Assembly: GCF_900100955.1 (NCBI RefSeq)
Contig: NZ_FNCC01000002.1
Span: forward strand, 124,001-188,000
DNA: 64,000 bases
Direction of reading: 5' to 3'
From: Lentzea fradiae
GTDB taxonomy: Bacteria; Actinomycetota; Actinomycetes; Mycobacteriales; Pseudonocardiaceae
A model generated the notes under the pieces. It saw nothing but the letters and a program-made list of their open reading frames with translations. It searched no databases and was not told the DNA's origin. Positions within the stretch are counted from its first letter, which is position 1. Every line of letters starts with the position of its first letter. The position numbers were made by a program, and so were the translations under genes. Positions 36,613 to 45,531 of this stretch are shown in pieces.

Positions 36613-37538
36613 CACGCCTCCAGCGTGTCGATGGCCAGCAGCGCCGCGCCGAGGAAGCCCGCCTCGTCGCCGAGCGCCGCGAGCCGCAGCTCCGGTCGGC
36701 GCTGGAAGGCGATCAGCCCGTCCAGCCGTTCCTCCAGGGGCCCCACCAGCAAGTCTCCCGCCAGTGCGAGCCCACCGCCGAGCACGACGGCCTCGGGACC
36801 GAGCAGCGTCGCCAGCACCAGGATCCCCCTGGCCAGCGCGTCCACGGCCTCGTGCCACACGGCGACGGCGTCCTGCTCCCCGTCCCGCACCCGGCGGGCG
36901 ACCTCGGCCGCGCCCTGCACGGGGGTCCCGGTACGTGCGGTGTACCGGCGGGCGATCGCCGCGGAGGACGCCACTGTCTCCACGCAGCCGATCTGGCCAC
37001 AAGCGCAAGGCTCGCCGTGGCCGACGTCCACGTGGCCGATCTCGCCCGCGAAGCCGCCTGCGCTGAAGATCTTCCCGTCGAGCAGCAGCGCACCGGCGAT
37101 CCCCGTGCCGATCGGCATGACGACCGCGTTGCGCAGCCCCTTGGCGGCGCCCATCCGGCTCTCGGCCAGACCGGCGGCGCGCACGTCGTGGCCGAACGCC
37201 GTGGGCACGCCGAGCCGTCCGGTGAGGACGGTGGCGAACGGGAACCCGCTCCACGGCAGGTTCGCCGTGTACACGCCGACCCCGGCGGCCTCGTCCACGA
37301 TGCCCGGTGCCACGACCCCCACGGCGTCGATCTCGTGCTCGGAGGCGGCGCTCAGCTCGCCGACCAGCTCGGCGATGACGTCGAGCAGGGGCTCGAGCTC
37401 GCCGGGGGTCGCCCTGCGCGCGTGCTTCTGCGCCGCCACCGCGTCCGGGGTGCCGGTGACGAGCGCCGCCTTGGTTTCGGTGCCACCGATGTCGACGGCG
37501 ACCACGTGTCTGCGTGCCACGGGCTGATCCTGCGGCAT
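36612..37538 (-). CDS. ROK family sugar kinase (GlcNAc/glucokinase type)
   Basis: A 308-residue ATP-dependent sugar kinase. DIGGTETKAALV is the phosphate-1 motif, PIGTGIAGALLL lies in the core, and GHVDVGHGEPCACGQIGCVET is the ROK zinc motif with its Cys cluster (about residues 167-187). Coupled to nagA, it most likely phosphorylates N-acetylglucosamine or a related amino sugar from cell-wall turnover. Glucokinase activity is the alternative. Confidence 0.92.
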   Translation of the reverse strand: MPQDQPVARRHVVAVDIGGTETKAALVTGTPDAVAAQKHARRATPGELEPLLDVIAELVGELSAASEHEIDAVGVVAPGIVDEAAGVGVYTANLPWSGFPFATVLTGRLGVPTAFGHDVRAAGLAESRMGAAKGLRNAVVMPIGTGIAGALLLDGKIFSAGGFAGEIGHVDVGHGEPCACGQIGCVETVASSAAIARRYTARTGTPVQGAAEVARRVRDGEQDAVAVWHEAVDALARGILVLATLLGPEAVVLGGGLALAGDLLVGPLEERLDGLIAFQRRPELRLAALGDEAGFLGAALLAIDTLEA

Positions 37539-37548
37539 CAGGACCCTA

Positions 37549-37562
37549 TTGGTCTATACCAA
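37549..37562. promoter_or_regulatory. DasR-like (dre) operator upstream of the ROK-nagA operon
   Basis: TTGGTCTATACCAA lies 10 bp upstream of the kinase start. The dre consensus contains TGGTCTAGACCA, and this site differs from that core at one position. DasR, a GntR repressor released by GlcN-6-P/GlcNAc-6-P, controls nagA and GlcNAc uptake in actinomycetes. The gene for the regulator is not in the window. Confidence 0.72.
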
Positions 37563-37657
37563 GCACCGGATTGGGCGCGCGTTCCCGCGAGCTGGAACCA
37601 CGCCGAGTGCGTGACCAGCCCATCAGGAGAAACAGTGAAGTTCGCTTACTGATCCGG

Positions 37658-38248
37658 TCAGCCGGCCATGATCTTCTGGAGGGCGTCGAGGGCGCGCGAG
37701 GCCGTCGACTTCACGGTGCCCTTCGAGATGCCGGTGGCCTCCGCGATCTCCGCCTCGGACAGGTCGCCGTAGTAGCGCAGCACGAGCACCTCGCGCTGCC
37801 GCGGCGGCAGCTGCTGCAACGCCTTGACCACGGCCTGGTGCTCCGCGGTCAGCATCGCGAGCGACTCGGCCGAGCGCGCGTTCGCCACGTGCGGCGGCGT
37901 GTAGTCGCGGGCCGTCTTGCGCCGGCGCAGCACGCTGCGCGAACCGTTGACCACGGCCGTGCGGAGGTACCCGACGGCCGCCTGGGCGTCGCGCAGGCCC
38001 TTCCAGTTGCGGTGCAGGCCGGTGAACGCCTCCTGGACCACGTCCTCCGCTGTCGCGGGCTCGTCCACGAGCAGCAGCGCGAGCCTGATGAGACGCATGC
38101 GGTGCTGCTTGTACAGGTCTTCGAGTGTGAGCGGCCCTGCGGGAGGTCCTGCGACGCCGTCCTTGATTCGCAGGTTGGTCAGGGTGTCCTGCACGGTGCG
38201 CGGGGTTTCTTCGCCAACCACAGGGAGGACGGTACCGGTCGGCTTCAC
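37658..38248 (-). CDS. SigE-family ECF RNA polymerase sigma factor
   Basis: About 196 residues. Region 2 (YKQHRMRLIRLALLLVDEPATAEDVVQEAF) and region 4 (LPPRQREVLVLRYYGDLSEAEIAEATGISKGTVKSTASRAL) are clear; the first gives core and -10 binding and the second the -35 helix-turn-helix. It fits the small actinobacterial 'SigE family' lacking a long extension. GTG at 38248 is inferred because the YciI gene begins 12 bp away on the other strand. No anti-sigma gene is adjacent. Confidence 0.87.
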   Translation of the reverse strand: MKPTGTVLPVVGEETPRTVQDTLTNLRIKDGVAGPPAGPLTLEDLYKQHRMRLIRLALLLVDEPATAEDVVQEAFTGLHRNWKGLRDAQAAVGYLRTAVVNGSRSVLRRRKTARDYTPPHVANARSAESLAMLTAEHQAVVKALQQLPPRQREVLVLRYYGDLSEAEIAEATGISKGTVKSTASRALDALQKIMAG

Positions 38249-38260
38249 TACGGTGGAGGC

Positions 38261-38539
38261 ATGGCCCGTTTTGCTGTCGAATTGGTGTACGGCCCCGACC
38301 GCGAGAAGCGTCTCGCGGTCCGCCCCGAACACCGCGAGTACGTCGCCTCTCTCGCCGAGAAGGGCGCCGTGCTCCTTTCCGGACCGTACGCGGACGACAC
38401 CGGCGCGTTGATCGTCTACGAGGCGGCGGACGAGGCGGCCGTGAAGGAGCTCATCGCCGCCGACCCGTACACCGCCGCGGACGTCGCGGAGTGGACGGTC
38501 CGCGAGTGGAACACCGTGCTGGGCTCCCTGCTCAGCTGA
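38261..38539 (+). CDS. YciI-family protein
   Basis: A 92-residue alpha+beta barrel-like protein. The conserved features are RPEHREYVASLAEKG (His near the active site), GPYADDTGALIVYEA and the C-terminal AADPYTAADVAEWTVREW. YciI-like proteins share the dimeric ferredoxin-like fold, some with muconolactone-isomerase or dehalogenase-like activity; most are uncharacterised. ATG at 38261 follows GGTGGAGG. It is divergent from the sigma factor gene. Confidence 0.87.
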   Translation: MARFAVELVYGPDREKRLAVRPEHREYVASLAEKGAVLLSGPYADDTGALIVYEAADEAAVKELIAADPYTAADVAEWTVREWNTVLGSLLS

Positions 38540-39389
38540 CCTCACCGGCCGCGCGACCGCCCGGCCCGACCAGGCCGGACGTGTCGTTCGCGGCCATCTG
38601 CCGGTCGGCCTCGGCGACGTCCGCCGCCGACTGGCGGTCCACGACCATCGGCGTGAACGCGCGGAAGTACTTCACCGCGCCGACCCAGCCGGGCACGTGG
38701 ACCGCCTTCGCGCGCTTCCCGATCGCCTTGACGACGGCCCGGCCGACGTCGCGCACCGGGTACTTCTTGCCGGCGAGCCCTGGCATGCCCTTGCGCAGCC
38801 TGCCGAAGACGGGGTGCTCGTCGGCGCTGTTGACCATGTCCGTGGAGATCCACGAGAAGTAGGCGGTGCCGACGTCCACGCCCAGGTGCCGCACCTCGGC
38901 CCGGACGCTGTCCGCGAACGCCTCGCACCCCGCCTTGGCCGCCGAGTAGGCGGCGTTGCCGGGAATGTGCACGATCGCCGCCAGCGACGACACCACCAGG
39001 CAGTAGCCGCGACTCTTGATCAGGTGCGGCAACGCCGTGCGAACCGTGCGCCAGACGCCGAGCAGGTTGACCTCGATGACCCGTTCGAACGCCTTCGGGT
39101 CCATCGACCGCACGAACCCGGTGGCCGCGATCCCCGCGTTCGCCACCACGACGTCGATGCCGCCGAAGTGCTCGGCCGCCTCGCCCATGACGCGGTCGAG
39201 CGCGTCCCAGTCGGTGACGTCGGCCTCCCAGGCCCTGCCACCGACCTCCCGCGCCACCTCTTCGAGCTGGGCCTTCTCCAGCCCCACGAGCGCGAGACGA
39301 GCCCCGCGCGCGGCCAGCTGCCTCGCCACCTCGGCGCCGATGCCCCTGGCCGCGCCGGTGATCAGTACCACCTTGCCCGTGACGTCCAT
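38532..39389 (-). CDS. Short-chain dehydrogenase/reductase
   Basis: A 285-residue classical SDR: TGAARGIG (residues 11-18) for cofactor, VANAGIAA, VVSSLAAIVHIPG with the catalytic Ser, and YSAAKAG (Tyr-x-x-x-Lys). The C-terminal part after about residue 190 is longer than in minimal SDRs. ATG at 39389 is taken as the start. It overlaps the convergent YciI gene by 8 bp. A 15-bp inverted repeat sits in its promoter. Substrate unknown. Confidence 0.92.
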   Translation of the reverse strand: MDVTGKVVLITGAARGIGAEVARQLAARGARLALVGLEKAQLEEVAREVGGRAWEADVTDWDALDRVMGEAAEHFGGIDVVVANAGIAATGFVRSMDPKAFERVIEVNLLGVWRTVRTALPHLIKSRGYCLVVSSLAAIVHIPGNAAYSAAKAGCEAFADSVRAEVRHLGVDVGTAYFSWISTDMVNSADEHPVFGRLRKGMPGLAGKKYPVRDVGRAVVKAIGKRAKAVHVPGWVGAVKYFRAFTPMVVDRQSAADVAEADRQMAANDTSGLVGPGGRAAGEVS

Positions 39390-39414
39390 GCCGCCACGGT
39401 AACGCAACCTACTC

Positions 39415-39429
39415 CCAGTAAGCTACTGG
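39415..39429. promoter_or_regulatory. Inverted repeat CCAGTA-AGC-TACTGG
   Basis: Perfect 6-bp arms around a 3-bp spacer lie 26 bp before the SDR start (minus strand) and just after the aldo/keto reductase stop codon. The 44-bp gap is probably the SDR promoter, with the repeat as a repressor site. Confidence 0.4.
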
Positions 39430-39433
39430 CAAG

Positions 39434-40360
39434 TTAAATTGCGGTCAGCCGATCCACCTCGTCCTGCGCCAGCTCCAGCTCGATCACCGGCGTCAAGTCG
39501 CTGAGCTGCTCCAACGTCCGCGCCGACGCGATCGGCGCCGCCACCGTCGGCTGCTGCGCCAGCCACGCCAACGCCACCGCCGCCACCGTCGTCCGATGCG
39601 CGGCCGCCACCTCGTCGAGCACCGCCAGCACCTTCAGCCCGCGCTCGTCGAGGTACTTCGACGCGGCCCCCGCCCGCACGCTCTCGACCTCGACACCGGG
39701 CCGGTACTTGCCGGTCAGGAACCCCTTGGCGAGCGACCAGTACGGAACGGTCGCCAACCCGTGCTCGGCCACCGTCCGCTGCAACTCCCCCTCGAACGCG
39801 TCACGGCTCACGAGGTTGTACTCGGGCTGCAACGCCACGAACTTCGCGAACCCCTCCCGCTCCTGGATCGCCAACGCCTCCGCCAACCGCTCGGCCGAGA
39901 AGTTGGACGCGGCGATGTAGCGCACCTTCCCCTCCCGCACCAGCTGGTCGTAGGCGGCCAGCGTCTCCTCCAACGGCGTGCCGGGGTCGTCGCGGTGGTT
40001 GTAGTAGAGATCGATGTGGTCGACACCGAGCCGCTTCAACGACTGCTCGGCACCGGCCAGAACGGTCTCGCGCCGCTGGTCGTCGAACCCGGCCAGCATC
40101 CCGACCTTGGTGGCCAGGACAACCCGGTCACGCACCCCGCGCCGGGCCAGCCACCTGCCGATGATCGACTCGGACACGCCACCGTCGTTGCCCTCGGCCC
40201 AAGCCGAGTACACGTCAGCCGTGTCGACGAAGTTCCCCCCGGCCGCGAGGTACGCGTCGAGCACGGCGAACGACTGCTCCTCGTCAGCGGTCCAGCCGAA
40301 GACGTTGCCTCCCAGGCAGAGGCGGGACACGTTCAGGTCAGTGGTGCTCAGGATCGCCAT
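39434..40360 (-). CDS. Aldo/keto reductase
   Basis: A 308-residue NADPH-dependent (beta/alpha)8 oxidoreductase. The tetrad fits FVDTADVYSAWAEG (Asp, Tyr), RVVLATKVG (Lys) and IDLYYNHRDDPGTP (His). IASARTLEQLSDLTP is the cofactor-binding end. It resembles the AKR13-like or YakC-type group. It lies just upstream of the SDR on the same strand, but the 44-bp promoter-like gap suggests separate control. Physiological substrate unknown. Confidence 0.92.
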   Translation of the reverse strand: MAILSTTDLNVSRLCLGGNVFGWTADEEQSFAVLDAYLAAGGNFVDTADVYSAWAEGNDGGVSESIIGRWLARRGVRDRVVLATKVGMLAGFDDQRRETVLAGAEQSLKRLGVDHIDLYYNHRDDPGTPLEETLAAYDQLVREGKVRYIAASNFSAERLAEALAIQEREGFAKFVALQPEYNLVSRDAFEGELQRTVAEHGLATVPYWSLAKGFLTGKYRPGVEVESVRAGAASKYLDERGLKVLAVLDEVAAAHRTTVAAVALAWLAQQPTVAAPIASARTLEQLSDLTPVIELELAQDEVDRLTAI

Positions 40361-40626
40361 TCACCGCAACGTAGTCCGTGCGGGGTGGCAGCTCGCGGGG
40401 TGGCCTTGCACGGGGGTGGCCGCGTGAAGGGACGGCCTTGGCGGGGAGGTCGCGGGGCGAGACTGGGCTTGTGGCGGGGCGGCTTGAGATGGCGGCCGCT
40501 GCGCGCACGGATCTCCTACGCGCGCAAGCAGGCGTCACCCGACAGCCGCGTCATCCGCGCGACCCACCAGTCACGCGACCTATCTGCCACCGCCCCCGGC
40601 AGCGCCGCCCACCGGCGCCGCCACCT
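40361..40626. other. Intergenic stretch with three 15-bp-spaced G-rich repeats
   Basis: No credible gene is visible here. At 40381, 40396 and 40411 the motif CGGGG(G)TGGC recurs with a 15-bp period, and G-runs continue to about 40480. It lies just upstream of the aldo/keto reductase start. A G-quadruplex or a decayed repeat is possible. Confidence 0.45.
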
Positions 40627-40911
40627 TCACCCCGTGATCTCCACGCCCCTCCAGAAAGCCACCCGCCCCCGGATCTCCGCCGCGGCCTCCTTCGGCTCCG
40701 CGTAGTACCAGGCCGCGTCCGGGTTCTCCGCCCCGTCCACCACCAGCGTGAAGTAGTTGGCGGTCCCCTTCCAGGGGCACACGGAGGTGTGGGCCGAAGC
40801 CTTCAGCACGTCCGGGTCCACGGAGTCGAGCGGGAAGTAGTGGTTGCCTTCGACGACGACCGTGTCGTCGCTCGATGCGATGATCTTGTCGTTCCACCGG
40901 GCGATTGCCAT
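40627..40911 (-). CDS. DUF427 family protein
   Basis: A 94-residue protein. VVEGNHYFPLDSVD, SVCPWKGTANYFTLVVDG and AWYYAEPKEAA are the DUF427 signatures. Members form small beta barrels, sometimes linked to nucleotide-sugar metabolism, but the function is not established. The start ATG at 40911 is chosen over one 3 codons earlier. It is divergent from the LLM gene. Confidence 0.88.
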   Translation of the reverse strand: MAIARWNDKIIASSDDTVVVEGNHYFPLDSVDPDVLKASAHTSVCPWKGTANYFTLVVDGAENPDAAWYYAEPKEAAAEIRGRVAFWRGVEITG

Positions 40912-40940
40912 GTCTCCCACTATGCCCGCAGGCTCGGGGC

Positions 40941-41741
40941 GTGACGAACTTCGGAACTTTCGGTGTGTGGGGCAGCCATCAGGAGTGGGCCGGGCGGGGC
41001 GCGGAGGTGGCCGGGCTCGAGGAGCTCGGGTACGGCACGTTCTGGGTGGGCGGCTCGCCCGGTGCGGATCTGGCGTTGCCGGAGGAGCTGGTCAGGGCGA
41101 CTCGGCGGATGACGATCGCGACCGGCATCGTGAACGTCTGGCAGACGGAGCCGGAGGACGTGGCCGCGAGCTTCCACCGGATCGGCAGCGACCGGCTGGT
41201 GCTGGGGGTCGGGGCCGGGCACCCGCAGGTCGACCAGGCTTACCAGAAGCCGTACGACAGGCTCGCCGACTACTTGGAGCGGCTGGACGTCCCGCGGGAC
41301 AAGAAGGTCCTGGCGGCGCTCGGTCCTCGTGTTCTCGAGCTCGCGGCCGAGCGGACGGCCGGTGCCCACCCGTATCTCGTGCCGGTGCGGCACACCGAGC
41401 AGGCGCGCGCCATCCTGGGCGACAAGCTGCTCGCGCCCGAGGTCACGGTCGTGGTCGAGGAGGATCCGGTGAAGGCGCGGGCGATCGCTCGCGAGAAGCT
41501 GGCGTTCTACTTCGGGCTCTCCAACTACACGCGGAACTGGCAGCGGTTCGGGTTCTCGGAGGCCGACACGGCGGGGTCGGACGACTTGATCGATGCACTC
41601 GTACCGCACGGTAACCCCGGCCAGGTGGCGGAGAAGCTGCGCGCCCACCTGGACGCCGGCGCCGACCACGTCGCCGTCCAGTCCCTGAACGGGCACTATG
41701 CCGAACTGGCCGCCGCGTTGGGTCTGCGGCCAGGCTCGTAG
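40941..41741 (+). CDS. LLM-class F420-dependent oxidoreductase
   Basis: About 266 residues, a luciferase-like TIM barrel. FGVWGSHQEWAG, YGTFWVGGSPGADL and RLVLGVGAGHPQ are typical of actinobacterial F420-dependent LLM enzymes; the C-terminus HLDAGADHVAVQSL is also characteristic. It reduces or oxidises an unknown substrate with F420H2. GTG at 40941 is taken as start, since the upstream in-frame extension lacks similarity to the fold. Confidence 0.88.
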   Translation: MTNFGTFGVWGSHQEWAGRGAEVAGLEELGYGTFWVGGSPGADLALPEELVRATRRMTIATGIVNVWQTEPEDVAASFHRIGSDRLVLGVGAGHPQVDQAYQKPYDRLADYLERLDVPRDKKVLAALGPRVLELAAERTAGAHPYLVPVRHTEQARAILGDKLLAPEVTVVVEEDPVKARAIAREKLAFYFGLSNYTRNWQRFGFSEADTAGSDDLIDALVPHGNPGQVAEKLRAHLDAGADHVAVQSLNGHYAELAAALGLRPGS

Positions 41742-41783
41742 GATGCGGTCGACACCCGTCAGGGCGCCTGAGGAGGACCACCG

Positions 41784-42818
<1,035 letters not shown>

Positions 42819-42837
42819 TCGGCGCACTTCCGACGCC

Positions 42838-42884
42838 ACGCGGGGGCCCCGCGTTTCCTCCCGGGGAACGCGGGGCCCCCGCGT
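42838..42884. terminator. Bidirectional terminator between fba and the NmrA-like gene
   Basis: A perfect 18-bp stem (42838-42855 with 42867-42884) with an 11-nt loop separates the two convergent genes; the NmrA-like stop codon is 2 bp away. Confidence 0.85.
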
Positions 42885-42885
42885 G

Positions 42886-43725
42886 TCAGCGGAACGCCGC
42901 GGCGTGGCGGGCGGCCCAGTCGGCGAACGTGCGGGGCGCTCGGCCCAGCACCGTCCGGACGTCGGGGCTGACGCGCACCTCCTCGGGTGTCGGCGAGCCG
43001 AGGATGTCCAGGGTGTCGTCGGCGAGCTCGCCCGGCATCATCGTCGTCATCCCGGCCTTGGCCTCGTCGCGGGTCAGCTCGTGGAACCGCACGGGAGCGC
43101 CGATCGCCTCGGCGATGGCGGCCGCCTGGCCGCGCGGGCTGATCACCTCCGGGCCGGTCAGCTCGAAGACGCCGCCGGTGTGCCGGTCGTCGAGCAGGCA
43201 CGCGGCGGCGACGCCGGCGATGTCGGCCGGGTCGACCACCGGCACGCCGACGTCACCGAACGGCGCCGCGACGAGCCGCCGGGTGCGGACCTGCTCCGCC
43301 CACCACAGCGCGTTGGACGCGAAGCCGCCGGGCCGCAGGATCGACCAGTCGAGGCCGGACTCGCGCAGCGCGTCCTCCAGCGCGCGCATGGCGATCCGCG
43401 TCCGGCCGAACGGCCTGGTCACCACTCCCAGCGTGGACAGCAGGACGACCCGCCGCACCCCGTTCGCCGCGGCCCGGCCGAGCACGTCGGCGGGGTTCGC
43501 GCCGATCGCGTGCAGGTCGCCGGACAGCAGCAGGAACAACGCCTTCGCCCCGGCCAGCGCGGGATCGAGGCTCGTGGGGTCGGCGAGGTCGGCCACCACG
43601 TGCCGGACGCCCGCGGGCACCTCGGCCGCGTGCCGCGACACCGCCGTCACCTGCTCGCCCGCCTCGGCCAGCGCTCTGGTCAGCGGTCGTCCGATGTTCC
43701 CGGTCGCCCCGGTCACCACGATCAT
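42886..43725 (-). CDS. NmrA-like/atypical SDR NAD(P)-binding protein
   Basis: A 279-residue Rossmann protein. TGATGNIGRPL is the cofactor motif; RVVLLSTLGV and LDWSILRPGGFASN follow the NmrA/YbjT pattern, and a Tyr-x-x-x-Lys pair is absent. Such proteins reduce quinones or aldehydes, or act as redox sensors. It is divergent from an HxlR regulator, a pairing common for YodB/QorR-type quinone responses. Confidence 0.88.
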   Translation of the reverse strand: MIVVTGATGNIGRPLTRALAEAGEQVTAVSRHAAEVPAGVRHVVADLADPTSLDPALAGAKALFLLLSGDLHAIGANPADVLGRAAANGVRRVVLLSTLGVVTRPFGRTRIAMRALEDALRESGLDWSILRPGGFASNALWWAEQVRTRRLVAAPFGDVGVPVVDPADIAGVAAACLLDDRHTGGVFELTGPEVISPRGQAAAIAEAIGAPVRFHELTRDEAKAGMTTMMPGELADDTLDILGSPTPEEVRVSPDVRTVLGRAPRTFADWAARHAAAFR

Positions 43726-43769
43726 GGACAGCTCCTTCGTCGTTGTGGGGCACGACGCTAGGAACCGGG

Positions 43770-43784
43770 CTTACTTTCCGTAAG
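43770..43784. promoter_or_regulatory. HxlR operator candidate CTTAC-TTTCC-GTAAG
   Basis: Perfect 5-bp arms around a 5-bp spacer lie in the gap between the NmrA-like and HxlR genes, with another GTAAG half-site at about 43798-43802. Sites of this design are typical for HxlR-type redox regulators. Confidence 0.55.
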
Positions 43785-43810
43785 GACATACCTCGACGTA
43801 AGCTCAGCAC

Positions 43811-44182
43811 GTGGCAGGAGGCTTGCAGACCACCGGGGACGAGCCCGCGGCGCGGTATGAGGTGTTTCACACCGAGTGCGCGGCGCGTGACGTCGTCGAC
43901 CACGTCACCAGCCGGTGGGGCGTGTGGGTGCTGATCGCGTTGCAGGCCAACGACCTGAGGTTCTTCGAGCTGCGGGAGAGCATCCGCGGCATCAGCGAGA
44001 AGATGCTCTCCCAGACCCTGCGCGGGCTCGTCGAGGACGGGCTCGTCTGGCGCGCCGTCGAACCGGCGAACCCGCCCAAGGTCACCTACGGGCTGACCGA
44101 GTTCGGGCGGGACGTCGGCGAGTCGCTGACCGACCTGCTCGGCCGGATCACCCGGCGGCTGGACGCGGGCGGGGTCAGCTGA
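43811..44182 (+). CDS. HxlR family transcriptional regulator
   Basis: A 123-residue winged-helix regulator. WGVWVLIALQANDLRFFELRESIRGISEKMLSQTLRGL is the classical HxlR DNA-binding stretch. A Cys near the N-terminus (FHTECAARD, about residue 20) may be the redox switch, as in YodB/QorR. It probably represses the divergent NmrA-like gene and itself. GTG start at 43811. It overlaps the next convergent gene by 8 bp. Confidence 0.92.
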   Translation: MAGGLQTTGDEPAARYEVFHTECAARDVVDHVTSRWGVWVLIALQANDLRFFELRESIRGISEKMLSQTLRGLVEDGLVWRAVEPANPPKVTYGLTEFGRDVGESLTDLLGRITRRLDAGGVS

Positions 44183-45266
44183 GCGGCGCGAGCGTCCGCG
44201 TCTCCCGCCGGTGCACGGCCGCGTCCCCGGCCGTCCACAGCAGCGCCAGCAGCACGGCCGTGACCGCCGCCGAGGAGAACGAGATCGGCGGGCCCCACAG
44301 GTACTCCTGCTGGAACCGGATGCCCGCGTAGCCGGCCGTCGTCACGGCGACGGCTCCGAGCGCGGCCGTGGCCGGCGTGGGCAGGTCCACCGCGTGCACC
44401 GCGTCGATCGCGAGGCCCACGAGCACGAGGAACAGCGGCACGGCGGACTTCGGGAAGTCGATGCCCGCGAGCAGCGGCCAGATCAGGCAGCGGTACGCGA
44501 CGTAGGCGCCGACGACGGCGGTCGCCGTCCAGCGCCGTCCGATCATGCGCCGGGCGATCACCAGCACGAGCGCCGCCGCGACGAGGCCCCACACCGGGTA
44601 GACCCAGTCCGCGATCGGCAGCGCGAAGTGCACGACCGCCTCACGGCCCACCGGCAGGCCGAGCTGGTCGGCGGCGAACTGCAGCAGGATCGGCTCGGCT
44701 TCGGCCTGGCCGTCGTCGTACGCCTGCAACGCGCGCACGCCGTACTCCTGGTGCTGGTTGGGGAACCAGACGTTCTCCAGGAAGAAGAACCACAGCGCGA
44801 CGAGTCCGAACGTCCGCCCGTTGCCCTCGGGGAAGTACCCGGCCCACCCGCGGATCGCACCGGCCAGCATGACCGCGGTGCCCAGGTAGAGCAGGGCGTG
44901 CGAGCCGCTCCACGACGTGATGTCGAGGCCGTTGACGCGGTGGTTGATGACGTCGATCGGCAGGGCGACCAGGAAGATCCCGCACCCGGTCTGCATCAGC
45001 CGCAACGCGAGCCGGTCGGCGCCGTAGCCGGTGAACGTGTGGAACAGCGTCAGCGCGACCACGATCACGGTGCCGACCGTGTTGATCAGGTGCGGGGGCG
45101 CCAGGTCGTCGCGCAGCCACTTGAAGTGCCATGAGACGTCCCAGGACGACCCGATCAGCTTGAGGAGCAGGCCGGCGAGCCACCACCGGTACAGCTGCCG
45201 TGCGAGCTCCGGCGGTGTCTCTCTGCCCGCGGCACCTCGCTCCCAGTACCGGTCCCGGAACCCCAT
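44175..45266 (-). CDS. Conserved multi-pass membrane protein
   Basis: A 363-residue protein with about ten hydrophobic helices and short polar loops. WDVSWHFKWLRDDLAPPHLINTVGT, in the first third, and VWFPNQHQEYGVRALQAYDD are notable His/Asp-rich loops that could bind a metal or cofactor. I do not recognise the family. The ATG at 45266 follows GGGGG by 4 bp; a start 15 bp upstream is possible. It is probably an actinobacterial membrane protein of unknown role. Confidence 0.72.
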   Translation of the reverse strand: MGFRDRYWERGAAGRETPPELARQLYRWWLAGLLLKLIGSSWDVSWHFKWLRDDLAPPHLINTVGTVIVVALTLFHTFTGYGADRLALRLMQTGCGIFLVALPIDVINHRVNGLDITSWSGSHALLYLGTAVMLAGAIRGWAGYFPEGNGRTFGLVALWFFFLENVWFPNQHQEYGVRALQAYDDGQAEAEPILLQFAADQLGLPVGREAVVHFALPIADWVYPVWGLVAAALVLVIARRMIGRRWTATAVVGAYVAYRCLIWPLLAGIDFPKSAVPLFLVLVGLAIDAVHAVDLPTPATAALGAVAVTTAGYAGIRFQQEYLWGPPISFSSAAVTAVLLALLWTAGDAAVHRRETRTLAPLS

Positions 45267-45416
45267 TACCCCCTGAATCATTCGGACATCATGAGCCCGC
45301 ACCTCCGGTTCAGGTAGGTGAAACGACCCTGGCTTTACCCTGATGTTTCCAATCCGCGTCCTCCGGCGGGTGAAGCGTGTTGATCTGAACGGCGCAGCCG
45401 GGGAACATGCACGGCC

Positions 45417-45503
45417 ATGGGGAAGAAGTTCGTCGCGGCCGTGCTCGTCGTCGCCTTGTCGCTCGCCGTTGTGGCCACGGTCATGGGGGTCGTCCTCTCC
45501 TGA
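45417..45503 (+). CDS. Possible small hydrophobic peptide
   Basis: A 28-codon frame, MGKKFVAAVLVVALSLAVVA and eight more residues, is a positively charged start followed by one hydrophobic helix, as expected of a small membrane peptide. It lies just before the DUF3151 gene on the same strand. A ribosome-binding site is weak and no homologue can be checked, so it may not be expressed. Confidence 0.4.
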   Translation: MGKKFVAAVLVVALSLAVVATVMGVVLS

Positions 45504-45531
45504 GTCCGCCGTCGTGCGGCACGATGGCCGC

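Noticed and set aside
31296-37527. Very long open frames (about 880-1090 codons) on both strands opposite glcD, amidohydrolase, DedA and nagA genes
   Set aside because: They are antisense or out-of-frame reflections caused by high GC content; their translations are Arg/Gly/Ala-rich low-complexity sequence, and the true genes have clear domains.
40338-40538. 66-codon minus-strand frame upstream of the aldo/keto reductase
   Set aside because: Arg/Pro-rich composition, no ribosome-binding site, overlaps the reductase start; more likely the leader region.
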